Notes: a model not told the origin generated them from the letters alone. A stretch of 64,000 nt of DNA from CAXBNB01 sp049115735 (GCA_049115735.1 JAGDZP010000006.1:62001-126000), one strand, 5' to 3'; counted from the first letter of the stretch, positions 47,552 through 56,462 are shown. Program-made: numbers and translations.

Positions 47552-48465
47552 AAATAAGACAGATCATATTGATACCGCTTATTCTGTTGCTTGATTGTAT
47601 GTTAGCAAACGCACAACAGGAGGTGCTTTTTAATCAGTACCGTTTCAATCAGGCACTTTTCAACCCTGCCTATACCGGTGTGAACGATGCATTTCATGCC
47701 AGTGCTGTTAGTCGCAGGCAGTGGATAGGCATAGAAGGGGCACCATTGACCAATGGACTGAATGTGTCATCGTCATTTTGGGACAACCAAATAGGAGTTG
47801 GTTTGTTGGTAGTCAATGATCGTTTTGGGGTGAATAACAATACTGAGATACAAGCCATGTATTCGTATCAGATTGAAATGCTTAATAGTCGAAGCTTATC
47901 TTTTGGGCTCCAGACAGGACATGTTAGCTATCAGTATGACTTTTCAAAGCTTAATTTGGAACAACCAGATGCTGCACTTGATAATGCCTTGGGTAATATC
48001 TCTCAGACAAATTTTGGGGCAGGGTTATTCTTCAGAGGTAAGAATTACTATGCTGGTTTTTCAATTCCAAAAATTCTGAATACTGAAGTAAATGATGGTA
48101 TCGCGCCGGAATCGCGTTACAAAAAACACATGTACCTGAGTGCTGGAGTCGTTTTTGATCAGTTGGTAGAAATCAAACTGAAGCCCTCTATTCTGGCTGT
48201 AATTGCCGATGGTGAAGTCGCTATCCTTGACTTGAATGCCCAGGTACTGTTGATGGAAGTATTGTGGGTAGGTGCCTCACTCAGAAATTTTAATACAGTT
48301 GGTCTGAATGGCCAGTTTGAATTTAAGAGCAACCTGCGTCTGGGCTATGCTTTTGAAATTCCTTTCAATGAAGTAACCAATCCAGCCTTCACCAGCCACG
48401 AACTCATGGTCTCCATCGATATGGCTATATTCAAAGGGCAGGGGGTGAGTAAGCGGTATTTTTAA
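47548..48465 (+). CDS. PorP/SprF-family T9SS outer-membrane protein
   Basis: A 305-residue beta-barrel-type protein with a signal peptide (cleavage after ANAQ, about residue 22) and the family opening EVLFNQYRFNQALFNPAYTG, then SRRQWIGIEGAP and FGLQTGHVSYQYDFSKL. In Flavobacterium johnsoniae SprF is needed for export of the giant adhesin SprB, whose C-terminal domain is of the same type as that of the protein encoded immediately upstream. The ATG overlaps the giant gene's TGA (ATGA), so synthesis is probably translationally coupled and this protein is most likely its dedicated partner. The short gene at 48462-48662 converges on its stop. Confidence 0.93.
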   Translation: MKIRQIILIPLILLLDCMLANAQQEVLFNQYRFNQALFNPAYTGVNDAFHASAVSRRQWIGIEGAPLTNGLNVSSSFWDNQIGVGLLVVNDRFGVNNNTEIQAMYSYQIEMLNSRSLSFGLQTGHVSYQYDFSKLNLEQPDAALDNALGNISQTNFGAGLFFRGKNYYAGFSIPKILNTEVNDGIAPESRYKKHMYLSAGVVFDQLVEIKLKPSILAVIADGEVAILDLNAQVLLMEVLWVGASLRNFNTVGLNGQFEFKSNLRLGYAFEIPFNEVTNPAFTSHELMVSIDMAIFKGQGVSKRYF

Positions 48466-48662
48466 ATCTCCCAAATAGAAAAATCCTTGCCTTTGCCTTG
48501 AGAAATGAGTGTGGAGAGATAGTATACTTCAAGGGTATGGATATCTTTTAATTTGAACTCATCCCTGGGGAAAATTTCAAGCACTACAAATTCATACACT
48601 TCGCCGAAATTCGTAAGTCGGTATTTGTTGTGGGTTCTGATATTGTTGAATGCAATGCTCAT
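48462..48662 (-). CDS. Small conserved-looking hypothetical protein (66 residues)
   Basis: Sequence features: MSIAFNNIRTHNKYRLTNFG, then VYEFVVLEIFPRDEF, KDIHTLEVYYLSTL and GKGKDFSIWEI. It is mixed and well-composed (Lys/Asp/Glu with beta-forming hydrophobics), has no signal peptide or membrane segment, and resembles small Bacteroidota proteins with a YRLxNxGExYEF start. I believe the family is uncharacterised. It overlaps the stop of the PorP/SprF gene by 4 bases and is divergent from the PorV-like gene. A real gene is more likely than not. Confidence 0.6.
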   Translation of the reverse strand: MSIAFNNIRTHNKYRLTNFGEVYEFVVLEIFPRDEFKLKDIHTLEVYYLSTLISQGKGKDFSIWEI

Positions 48663-48701
48663 GTAGGATCCAAATATTAAATCACAGATAATTCAAAATA
48701 A

Positions 48702-48730
48702 TTGAATAAAAAGCCATTATCCTATATTTT
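48702..48730 (+). promoter_or_regulatory. Candidate promoter of the PorV-like gene
   Basis: TTG (48702-48704), an 18-base spacer, then TATATTTT (48723-48730), one mismatch from TAnnTTTG and 9 bases before the ATG. It suggests that the PorV-like and HhH genes are a transcription unit separate from the giant gene. Confidence 0.45.
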
Positions 48731-48739
48731 ACATTTAAT

Positions 48740-49561
48740 ATGTTAAAACAATTTTCCTGTTTGCTTATCGGTTTTGTCATTGGGATGTCAACTGGGGCAT
48801 TTGGCCAGAGAGGGCAATTTGACCTGGGAGCAAGAGCCAACGCAATGGGTAATGCTTCTGTGACATTAGCAGATGGATGGAGCATGTTTAACAATATAGG
48901 AGGATTGGCTCGTGTTGAAAACACCATGGCATTTTTCACCTATCAAAACAAATATGGCATTCCTGAATTCAAGACTATGGGAGGTGGTTTTGCTAAGCCT
49001 CTTCTGAATGGTGTGGCGGGTGTGGGAGTTTTTAGATTCGGCGGAGATTTTTATAATGAACAAAAAATCAACCTGGGTTTTAGTAATCAGTTTGGTTTTA
49101 CAAGCCTGGGATTGAATGTCAACTACTTGCAATACAACATAGAAGGCCAAGGTTCTAAAGGAATGGTTATGCTGGACTTTGGCGGATTGGCAACCATAAC
49201 AGAGCAGCTGGTATTTGGAGCCCAGATAACAAATATTAATCAGGCAGAGTTATCGTCTTTTTCCGGAGAAAAAGTGCCTACGGTAATGACCGCAGGTTTG
49301 AGCTACCGCCCCTCAGAAGGATTGATGCTCAACGCAGAAGTAGAAAAGGACCTGGACTTTGACGCCTATTTTAAAATTGGTTTAGAATACGAGGTGATCG
49401 AAAAACTCACGATAAGAACGGGGCTTGTCACTGAACCTTTTGAAAGTGCTTTTGGAATTGGGTTTGCACCATCGGCTTTTGACGCAGACTATGCTTTTCG
49501 GAATAATCCCAATCTCGGTGATATTCACGAGTTGTCCATTACTTATAGATTTAAAGATTGA
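48740..49561 (+). CDS. PorV/PorQ-like outer-membrane beta-barrel
   Basis: A 273-residue protein with a signal peptide (cleavage after AFGQ, residue 23). The start of the mature chain, FDLGARANAMGNASVTLADGW ... NNIGGLAR, is the hallmark of PorV/PorQ (FadL-related) barrels of the T9SS, where PorV shuttles cargo bearing C-terminal domains. The rest alternates beta strands (GVGVFRFGGDF, TSLGLNVNYL, EKLTIRTGL). It is shorter than PorV proper, so a PorQ-like or other paralogue is equally possible. Its TGA overlaps the next gene's ATG in TGATG, and both may be co-expressed. The adjacent T9SS cargo supports a secretion role but does not prove it. Confidence 0.75.
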   Translation: MLKQFSCLLIGFVIGMSTGAFGQRGQFDLGARANAMGNASVTLADGWSMFNNIGGLARVENTMAFFTYQNKYGIPEFKTMGGGFAKPLLNGVAGVGVFRFGGDFYNEQKINLGFSNQFGFTSLGLNVNYLQYNIEGQGSKGMVMLDFGGLATITEQLVFGAQITNINQAELSSFSGEKVPTVMTAGLSYRPSEGLMLNAEVEKDLDFDAYFKIGLEYEVIEKLTIRTGLVTEPFESAFGIGFAPSAFDADYAFRNNPNLGDIHELSITYRFKD

Positions 49562-51660
49562 TGCCAAAGAAGGCGATCATATTGATTTTACTTTTCAGTT
49601 CGCTTCGTTCATTTGCACAAGAACCTGTCAGGCCTGAAATCGATCTGGAAGAATTTGCTGAAACACTTTTTCAAGTACAGGATGAAGACATTAACTATGA
49701 AGACCTTTATGAGTCGCTTCTTCTACTGTATTCAAATCCGATAAATGTCAACCGAGCGTCTAGAGAGGAGTTGTCATCACTTTATGTTTTATCGATTACC
49801 CAGATCAATAATCTTTTGGATTATGTCAAGAATAATGGTGAGTTGATTTCCCTTTACGAATTGCAGTCGGTTGAGGGGTTTGATGAGGAAACCATTCGTA
49901 GGATATTGCCTTTTGTGGAGGTTAAAACCGGAGATGCTTATGGTTCATCGGGTCCTTTGATTCAAAGGATGCTGAATGAAGATAACAATTACTTATTACT
50001 ACGAACCGATAGGATATTGGAAACGCAGAGGGGCTATACGCCTGCTGACGATCCCAATGACTCAAGATTCCTTGGTTCGCAATATAAGTTGTATGGACGA
50101 TTTAGAACGAGCCATTCGAAGGACTTTAGCCTGGGTTTTACTTTTGAAAAAGATGCCGGAGAGCAGTTAACCTGGAATCCTGAGAGAAAACAATATGGAT
50201 TTGACTATTACTCTTTTCATTTTATGAAAGAGAATGTAGGAAACTTTAAGAAGGTAATCATTGGAGACTATCAAATGCAGTTTGGCCAAGGCTTGTTGTT
50301 GGGAGCAGGTTTTAATCCAGGAAAAGGAGCAGAGACTATAACCACAGTTAAGAGGAGCAATGCCGGAATAAGACCCTATACCTCTGTGTTAGAGTCTGGA
50401 TTTATGAGAGGCGCAGCTGCTACTTATGAGCTAGATGATTTTGAACTAACGGCTTTCTATTCAAGGCTTGCCCAGGATGGAAGCATAAAAAATGATACGA
50501 CGTTTACGGATTTTGATGAATACATTTCTTCGATTCAACAGACTGGATTTCATCGAACTGCCAATGAATTTAGCAATAAAGATGTAATCACTGAAAACAC
50601 CTATGGTGCCAACCTGCTTTATAAAAAAGCAAGTGGTGATCTGCAAGTTGGCGCAACTTTTATAGGCACTGATTATAGTGTTCCTCTTTTTAAAAAGCCT
50701 AATAATTACAATCAATTCGAATTCCAGGGAGATAACAACTACAACTTTGGTGGCTATGCCAACTACAACTGGCAGAACTTTTTGTTCTTTGGTGAAGCAG
50801 CCGTTTCCAGGTCGGGTGGAGTAGGAGCAGTTGGTGGATTTATTGGAAGCCTTTCTCCAATCATTTCAATCAGCATGGCTTTGCGTAACTATGACAGAAA
50901 CTTTCATAGTTTTTATGGAAATGCTTTTGGTGAGAGCAGTAGAAATATCAACGAATCGGGTGTTTATTGGGGAATAAAAATAACGCCCTCACGAAAATAC
51001 TTTTTCACCGCATATTATGATCGATTCAAATTTTCCTGGTTGAGATTTCGCACAGAATCTCCTTCTCAGGGTTATGAATACCTTGCTCGATTCAACTACA
51101 GACCCAAGAGATCAATCTTGCTCTATGGTCAGCTTAGGACCGAATCTAAAGAACTTACAATCAATCCGGATGATGGTAATCTCAATCGATTAGAGGAAGG
51201 CCTCAAAAGAAGCTATTTGTTCAATATGAACTATGACCTTGGCGGTGGTTTCTCACTCAAGTCAAGGGTACAGTTGAGTGATTATACAATAGCAGGTAAG
51301 AAAACCAAGGGAATGGCTATTGCTCAGGACCTGAACTTTCAAGTGTCGAAGTTCAAATTCAGCACCAGGATGGCTATTATCGATACTGATGATTTCGAGA
51401 ATAGACAATATATGTATGAAAAGGATGTGCTATATGCCTTTTCAATTCGTGGCATTTCCGGGCAAGCGATTAGAAATTATGTGATGGTACAATACAAGCC
51501 AAGCAAAAAATTTAACTTATGGCTTAGATACGCACGAACGAGGTTTCAGGATGCTCAGCGCATCTTTAGTGCCGAAGGCTCAACACTAGGCTCAGGCCTT
51601 TCCCAAATAGAGGGTAACACCAGATCTGAGATAAAGATGCAGGTGAGGTATAGGTTTTAA
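49561..51660 (+). CDS. Exported helix-hairpin-helix plus beta-rich outer-membrane-like protein
   Basis: A 699-residue protein. After a signal peptide (to FAQ, residue 20) come two helix-hairpin-helix units (residues 59-122) of ComEA type: NPINVNRASREELSSLYVLS and ELISLYELQSVEGFDEETI. The remaining 575 residues are strand-rich with many aromatic-alternating segments (YRFKxxY, GRFRTSH, YLARFNYRPKRS) and end in a terminal strand KMQVRYRF, as expected for a membrane barrel. This combination is recurrent in Bacteroidota but of unknown function; ComEA-like HhH units bind DNA. The ATG at 49561 (TGATG overlap) is preferred over the TTG one codon earlier. Confidence 0.75.
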   Translation: MPKKAIILILLFSSLRSFAQEPVRPEIDLEEFAETLFQVQDEDINYEDLYESLLLLYSNPINVNRASREELSSLYVLSITQINNLLDYVKNNGELISLYELQSVEGFDEETIRRILPFVEVKTGDAYGSSGPLIQRMLNEDNNYLLLRTDRILETQRGYTPADDPNDSRFLGSQYKLYGRFRTSHSKDFSLGFTFEKDAGEQLTWNPERKQYGFDYYSFHFMKENVGNFKKVIIGDYQMQFGQGLLLGAGFNPGKGAETITTVKRSNAGIRPYTSVLESGFMRGAAATYELDDFELTAFYSRLAQDGSIKNDTTFTDFDEYISSIQQTGFHRTANEFSNKDVITENTYGANLLYKKASGDLQVGATFIGTDYSVPLFKKPNNYNQFEFQGDNNYNFGGYANYNWQNFLFFGEAAVSRSGGVGAVGGFIGSLSPIISISMALRNYDRNFHSFYGNAFGESSRNINESGVYWGIKITPSRKYFFTAYYDRFKFSWLRFRTESPSQGYEYLARFNYRPKRSILLYGQLRTESKELTINPDDGNLNRLEEGLKRSYLFNMNYDLGGGFSLKSRVQLSDYTIAGKKTKGMAIAQDLNFQVSKFKFSTRMAIIDTDDFENRQYMYEKDVLYAFSIRGISGQAIRNYVMVQYKPSKKFNLWLRYARTRFQDAQRIFSAEGSTLGSGLSQIEGNTRSEIKMQVRYRF

Positions 51661-51699
51661 AGAGCCCTTGTAGAACAGAACAAAATATTTCCATTTGTT

Positions 51700-51745
51700 C
51701 GAGTCCTGACAGGACAGTACCAGACAGTTTTGAACTGTTTCAAGC
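51700..51745. repeat. Two small palindromes in the gap before the aldolase gene
   Basis: GTCCTG-A-CAGGAC (51703-51715, perfect) and ACAGTT-TTG-AACTGT (51724-51738) lie side by side in the 164-base gap 51661-51824. They resemble the CCTGACAGG-type intergenic repeats found in this phylum, or could be operator sites. No T run follows, so they are not a canonical terminator. Confidence 0.4.
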
Positions 51746-51824
51746 CGATTTTTGAGGTGTAAAAGAGGTAATATTTCGGAGGTCAAAACTTCCAATTCCT
51801 TTTTTGATTTCATCTTAAAAAGCC

Positions 51825-53114
51825 ATGGTCATGTCTAATTACAAGCACCCCAGTTATCAAATATCAGATGTCCTAAGATTAATATATAAATCAGGCCTTA
51901 CCACTACCTCGGGAGGCAACATCTCCATGAGAGGTGATAATGGTAATATTTGGATTACCCCTGGTGCAGTAGACAAAGGAAAACTCACAGAAAAAGACAT
52001 CATCAAGGTCAAACCCGATGGGAGCTACGAAGGATTACACAAGCCATCTTCAGAACTTCCATTTCACCTGGCGATTTACAGGGCTCGCCCAGATATTGGT
52101 TCAATCATTCATGCGCATCCACCGGCGTTGGTGTCCTTTAGTATTGTGAGACAGCTACCAGATACAGCAGTAATTCCTCAGGCCAAATATCTCTGTGGAA
52201 AAGTTGGATATGCCCCTTATGAAATGCCTGGCAGTGAGGAGTTGGGACAGAGTATAGCCAAGGAATTTGAAGGTGGATGCAATTCCGTTATCATGGAAAA
52301 TCATGGAACTGTAGTCGGTGGTAAGGACCTATCAGATGCTTTCATGCGTTTTGAAACTCTGGAATTCTGTGCCAGAAGTATCATAAGAGCAGGCATGATT
52401 GGTGGAGCCAAGAGCCTGACGGAAGATGATATTTACAAGTTCGAAAACAGGGAGAATTTATATCCAGAATTTGAGCATTTAGAACCTAGTTCTGAAGAAA
52501 AGCTCATTCGCCATAAACTGTGTGAGTATATAGCCAGGGCGTGTCGTCAGGGCTTGATGATCAGTTCATATGGTACAATATCCGCAAGATTAGATGGTGA
52601 TAGTTTTCTGATTAATCCAACAAACATCAACAGGAGACACGTGGATTTGCAAGATTTGGTGTTGATAAAAGATAGGCTGAGGGAACAGGGAAAAGTACCT
52701 AGTCGTGCGGTCACATTGCACGCTGAGATATACAAAAATCATCCAGATGTTGACTGTATAATTTCTACACAATCCCCGAATGCAACGGCTTTTTGTGTGG
52801 CAAGAGAGCAGATGGATACAAGGACAATCCCGGAATCCTATATTATGCTTGAGGATATTCCTATGATGCCCTATGGCTGCCAATACGGAGGTGGTAGCGA
52901 CCTGGTGGCAAGGATAGGAAAGCACGTGCCTATACTGCTCATTGAAAATGACTCGGTTTTGGTGACAGGCAAATCTATTTTGGAAACCTTCGACCGCCTG
53001 GAGGTAGCTGAATTCAGTGCAAATTCACTCATTGATAGCCACGCCATAGGGGAACTTCAGCCAATCAAGGAACATGAAATACAAGAGCTGAAAGAGAAGT
53101 TTTTGGTTAACTAA
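51825..53114 (+). CDS. Two-domain class II aldolase/adducin-family protein
   Basis: A 429-residue protein with two aldolase/adducin domains (about 10-200 and 225-420). Domain 1 keeps the FucA-type site: Glu77 (SSELPFH), His96 and His98 (IHAHPP) and His160 (ENHGTV). Domain 2 aligns well but has Ala295 for Glu, Ser314/Gln316 for the HxH pair (ISTQSP) and Asp376 for the last His (ENDSVL), so it cannot bind zinc in the usual way. It faces the rhamnose genes at 53156-57209 (convergent, 41-base gap). It could cleave 2-keto-3-deoxy-L-rhamnonate or a phosphorylated ketose to pyruvate or DHAP plus lactaldehyde; this is inference. A second ATG at 51831 would drop two residues. Confidence 0.85.
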   Translation: MVMSNYKHPSYQISDVLRLIYKSGLTTTSGGNISMRGDNGNIWITPGAVDKGKLTEKDIIKVKPDGSYEGLHKPSSELPFHLAIYRARPDIGSIIHAHPPALVSFSIVRQLPDTAVIPQAKYLCGKVGYAPYEMPGSEELGQSIAKEFEGGCNSVIMENHGTVVGGKDLSDAFMRFETLEFCARSIIRAGMIGGAKSLTEDDIYKFENRENLYPEFEHLEPSSEEKLIRHKLCEYIARACRQGLMISSYGTISARLDGDSFLINPTNINRRHVDLQDLVLIKDRLREQGKVPSRAVTLHAEIYKNHPDVDCIISTQSPNATAFCVAREQMDTRTIPESYIMLEDIPMMPYGCQYGGGSDLVARIGKHVPILLIENDSVLVTGKSILETFDRLEVAEFSANSLIDSHAIGELQPIKEHEIQELKEKFLVN

Positions 53115-53155
53115 TCTTAGAACCAAGAACGCTAACCTTAGGATATTTAGAAAGT

Positions 53156-54130
53156 TCAGACCTTATATATTCTTTCGGCATTGTCATGAAAAAGTTTTTT
53201 CTGCTCCGCATAGGATCGGGATTTTACAACTTCCTTGAGCGTGAGGATCCATTGACGTAGAGGCATGTTGTAAAGGCATGTGGGCCAATCTCCTGCGAAA
53301 ACCACTTTGTCAGGTCCGAACGAATCAAGACAGAAATCGATGGTAGGAGCCACATGCATGGCTTTTAGTTTATACTCTCTTGCATGCGCCACAATTCCGG
53401 ATATTTTGCAGATTACATTATCCTGATTGGCCAGCATGGATATTCCCTTCTTCCAAACTTCAACATCGTATTTGGGAGGCCTTGGTCGTTCAATGTCATC
53501 TGGAAACAGAGCAATTGGGTCGGCTGTACCGCAGTGATTGAGGATAAAGGTGGTGTTTGGGCATTTTTTCACAATGTCGCTGCAGTCTATTAACATCGTC
53601 GGACCCACCCCTAAGTCATAAAACAAGCCCTGATCGCCGAGCCATTGGAGATTCTTTAACGCCTTGTTTGAAAATAACCTTTCCTTTTCCCCCAGGCTCC
53701 TGACACCTTTTAGTTTGGGATTATTAGAAAATTTTGAAATAAAGCTTCTGAAATTATTATCATCCGGATGACCATAAATGACAGCCCCCACCATTTTGCT
53801 GGATGGGTCATCGCATAAACCAAGGGCAAAATTGGCTTCAAATTCTCTAAGGTCATCAGAAATATCTACTTCCATGTAAATAGTCTTAACAACATTTAGA
53901 CCCTTGACTTCTTTGCGATATTCAGGGATTAAGAAGTCACCTTTGTCAATAGGTGGCTTGGTCCACTTGAGTCGAAATATTTCTTTATCCCATAGATGCT
54001 GATGTGTATCAATGATAGGGTAGTCCTGGTCTCCCAAAGATTGGTTGCCGGTTTGACTACAAGACAAAGGAGCTACTGCAAGCCCGGCTGCAATACCAGA
54101 GCTTTGCTTAATAAACTTTCTACGATTCAT
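53156..54130 (-). CDS. Tat-exported amidohydrolase (L-fucono/L-rhamnono-lactonase-like)
   Basis: A 324-residue Amidohydro_2-type protein. The leader MNRRKFIKQSSGIAAGLAVA carries a twin arginine and ends in a lipobox-like APLSC (Cys24), so it is probably a Tat-exported lipoprotein. The barrel shows DTHQHLWD (metal HxH), LKGVRSLG, ILNHCGTADP and VFAGDWPTC (metal-binding Asp). Close family members include L-fuconolactonase of the oxidative fucose path. Sitting next to rhmD, it is a good candidate to open L-rhamnono-lactone to L-rhamnonate. It is 14 bases after the aldo/keto reductase on the same strand. Confidence 0.8.
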   Translation of the reverse strand: MNRRKFIKQSSGIAAGLAVAPLSCSQTGNQSLGDQDYPIIDTHQHLWDKEIFRLKWTKPPIDKGDFLIPEYRKEVKGLNVVKTIYMEVDISDDLREFEANFALGLCDDPSSKMVGAVIYGHPDDNNFRSFISKFSNNPKLKGVRSLGEKERLFSNKALKNLQWLGDQGLFYDLGVGPTMLIDCSDIVKKCPNTTFILNHCGTADPIALFPDDIERPRPPKYDVEVWKKGISMLANQDNVICKISGIVAHAREYKLKAMHVAPTIDFCLDSFGPDKVVFAGDWPTCLYNMPLRQWILTLKEVVKSRSYAEQKKLFHDNAERIYKV

Positions 54131-54144
54131 TTAAGATATTTTGG

Positions 54145-55134
54145 CTATGCTTTACGGTAGTGCTCTAACTTCTCAGTAGTATTTTTAGCCTTTGTTAGTA
54201 AGGCTTCCCTTTCTGAGTCACTCAAAGGAGTGAATGCCTTTGCAGCAGCTATATTTTCTCGCATTATTTTCATGGAATCAATACCTGAAACAACTGTGCT
54301 TATCGGTTGGTGCAGAGCATATCGTATACATTCTGCAGGAGTGGCAACTCCTGATTTTCCAATTAGACCAAAGCCATTGGTTTTCATGGCCAGTATGCCA
54401 ATGTTTTTTTCTATACAAAGTGGCAATACCTCTTCATGAAAGCTTACCTGTTGGTGATAGTCTCCTACATTTATTGGAAATTGAGCTGTATCAAAATCGA
54501 ATCCACGCCTGATCATTTCAGCAAGTGGTTTGGGGTCAGAGTGACCAGTAAATCCAATGTATTTGAATACTCCCTGATCTCTTTGCTCCATGGCCCAGTC
54601 AATCATTCCGGTATTGTATATATCATCTACTACGTTCATCCCATCCCTGGATACTGCATGAAATTGCATCAAATCAACACTGTCGAGATCCCACCTTTTC
54701 AGGCAGGTTTCCATCTGTTCTTTTGCTTCATCCACACTTCTGGCCATCAGTTTGGTCATGATCAGTACTTTTTTGCGATAACCATCTTTCAGTGCCATAC
54801 CCATGCGTTCTTCACTACGTCCGTCCTGATACGACCAGGCGTTATCCAGAAAATTTACACCCTGATCAATAGCACCTCTTATGATGTCAATTGCAATGTC
54901 CTCCGGCACACTCTTTTGTCCGATGTGATGACCGCCTACTGTAATGACAGAAACCTTTTCTCCCGTTTTCCCCAAAGGTCGCATAGGCATTTTGGTTCCT
55001 TTTGCGATGACAGTTGGTGCTACGGTAGCTGCTAGTGCTGCTCCTGCACTCAACTTTAGAAAATCTCTTCTATTGAAAGGTGTTCTTTTATGATCTGGTT
55101 TTTCGTTAAAATCTTGTTCTGAATAGTCTTTCAT
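54145..55134 (-). CDS. Tat-exported aldo/keto reductase
   Basis: A 329-residue aldo/keto reductase with the twin-arginine leader FNRRDFLKLSAGAALAA (about residues 20-45, cleavage near VIAKG). The barrel keeps the catalytic tetrad: Asp and Tyr in FLDNAWSYQDG, Lys in VLIMTKLM and His in LMQFHAVSR. Many Bacteroidota secreted reductases have this layout. In this operon it could oxidise L-rhamnose (or a free aldose) in the periplasm ahead of the lactonase; a generic reductase role is equally consistent with the sequence. It is followed at 14 bases by the amidohydrolase, and separated from rhmD by a 117-base gap that may hold its own promoter. Confidence 0.8.
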   Translation of the reverse strand: MKDYSEQDFNEKPDHKRTPFNRRDFLKLSAGAALAATVAPTVIAKGTKMPMRPLGKTGEKVSVITVGGHHIGQKSVPEDIAIDIIRGAIDQGVNFLDNAWSYQDGRSEERMGMALKDGYRKKVLIMTKLMARSVDEAKEQMETCLKRWDLDSVDLMQFHAVSRDGMNVVDDIYNTGMIDWAMEQRDQGVFKYIGFTGHSDPKPLAEMIRRGFDFDTAQFPINVGDYHQQVSFHEEVLPLCIEKNIGILAMKTNGFGLIGKSGVATPAECIRYALHQPISTVVSGIDSMKIMRENIAAAKAFTPLSDSEREALLTKAKNTTEKLEHYRKA

Positions 55135-55251
55135 GGTCTATTTTTTAGATAAAAAGAGGAATGACAATATTGATGCATGGTAATTTAAAGTAAAGTTTGC
55201 GTAGAACTGTGCTGTAGAATCCTGCTCCAAGAGTGTACTGATTAAGGTGTT

Positions 55252-56430
55252 TTATTCAAACTTTGGTCTCTCCCAGGTTAGATCGGAACTTAATTCTACT
55301 CCAAAGCCGGGTTTATCCGATACGTCCATCAGTCCATTTTCTGGTATAGGCTCATCCTCAAATAGCGGATCGAACATAGGCACAATTTTATCTGCTTTTG
55401 GTGCCATCATTAAAAACTCTGAGAACGGCGTTGCATCGCTGGCAATCGAAAAATGATAGCTATAGACTGACGAACCATGTGGAACCACCAATCTCCCGCT
55501 CGCAGAGGCCATGGCCTTAATTTTAAGAAGCTCGGTAAGTCCGCCACACCAGTTGACGTCCGGTTGGATGATGTCTACTCCTGTGTCCAATAGGTTCTTA
55601 AATCCCCAGCGACTATATTCATGTTCTCCAGTAGAAATTCGAATAGGGTAGGAGCGCATTTTTACCAGGTCGGCATACCCCTCCAGATCGTCAGGATGCA
55701 AGGTCTCTTCTATCCAATGGAAATCATATTGCTCTAATGCTTTGATAAGTTGAAGGACATAAGGGCGGTCCATAGACATCCAGCAATCGAAAGCCAACAT
55801 AAACCCATCTCCACATCGCCCTCTCATGGTCTTGGCCAGTTCCAGATTTTTCTTCAACCCTTCGTTACCGCTGGCAGGTCCATAGGGTATAGGCATTTTA
55901 CCGCCTATAAAGCCCATTTCCTTGGCTAAATCTGGTCTTGGACCAGTGGCATACATAGGCTGCTTGTCGCGTACCTTGCCACCTATCATTGCCCATACTG
56001 GCTCCTCTCGTAATCTGCCCAACAAATCCCAAAGGGCACAGTCTACTCCCGAAATAGCATTCAGCGTAATTCCTTTTCGACCGTAATACATAGAGGCTCT
56101 ATACATTTGATCGAACATTACCTCTACATTATTGACCAGCTGCCCAACAACAAAACGCTTAAAATGCTTTTCTACCATGTAAGCTGCTGGCAGGCCCCCG
56201 GTGGTTACAGAAAACCCTACTGTGCCGTCTTCCGCTTCTACTTCTACCATTAAGCTACCCAATGCATCTATCCCAAAAGAGGCCCTTGTCTCGCTATAGT
56301 CAGGGTATTGGCTCATTGGAGTGGCAATTACCGTTTGGCTGATCCAATGTTCACCCTCTTTGGCGTGGTAATCTGCGCCCTGATCTTCTGATCTAAGTAT
56401 ATAGGCCCGAACGTCTTTTATTTTTTTCAT
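55252..56430 (-). CDS. rhmD: L-rhamnonate dehydratase
   Basis: A 392-residue enolase-superfamily (mandelate-racemase-type) enzyme that dehydrates L-rhamnonate to 2-keto-3-deoxy-L-rhamnonate. Metal ligands lie in FDCWMSMD, HWIEETLHPDD and STGEHEYS, with the family's catalytic His in VVPHGSSVYSYH, and GGKMPIPYGPASGNEGL and PFSEFLMMAP also match E. coli RhmD closely. The C-terminal DKPGFGVEL motif is present too. It lies 32 bases after the SDR gene on the same strand. This is the anchor for assigning the block to L-rhamnose. Confidence 0.9.
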   Translation of the reverse strand: MKKIKDVRAYILRSEDQGADYHAKEGEHWISQTVIATPMSQYPDYSETRASFGIDALGSLMVEVEAEDGTVGFSVTTGGLPAAYMVEKHFKRFVVGQLVNNVEVMFDQMYRASMYYGRKGITLNAISGVDCALWDLLGRLREEPVWAMIGGKVRDKQPMYATGPRPDLAKEMGFIGGKMPIPYGPASGNEGLKKNLELAKTMRGRCGDGFMLAFDCWMSMDRPYVLQLIKALEQYDFHWIEETLHPDDLEGYADLVKMRSYPIRISTGEHEYSRWGFKNLLDTGVDIIQPDVNWCGGLTELLKIKAMASASGRLVVPHGSSVYSYHFSIASDATPFSEFLMMAPKADKIVPMFDPLFEDEPIPENGLMDVSDKPGFGVELSSDLTWERPKFE

Positions 56431-56462
56431 ATTGTCGATTTGTTCCTTCGAATAATTAAGTT

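Noticed and set aside
54230..55035. Forward-strand frames opposite the aldo/keto reductase gene (up to 199 codons)
   Set aside because: Antisense shadows of a well-supported enzyme gene with an intact catalytic tetrad; no start signals or domains.
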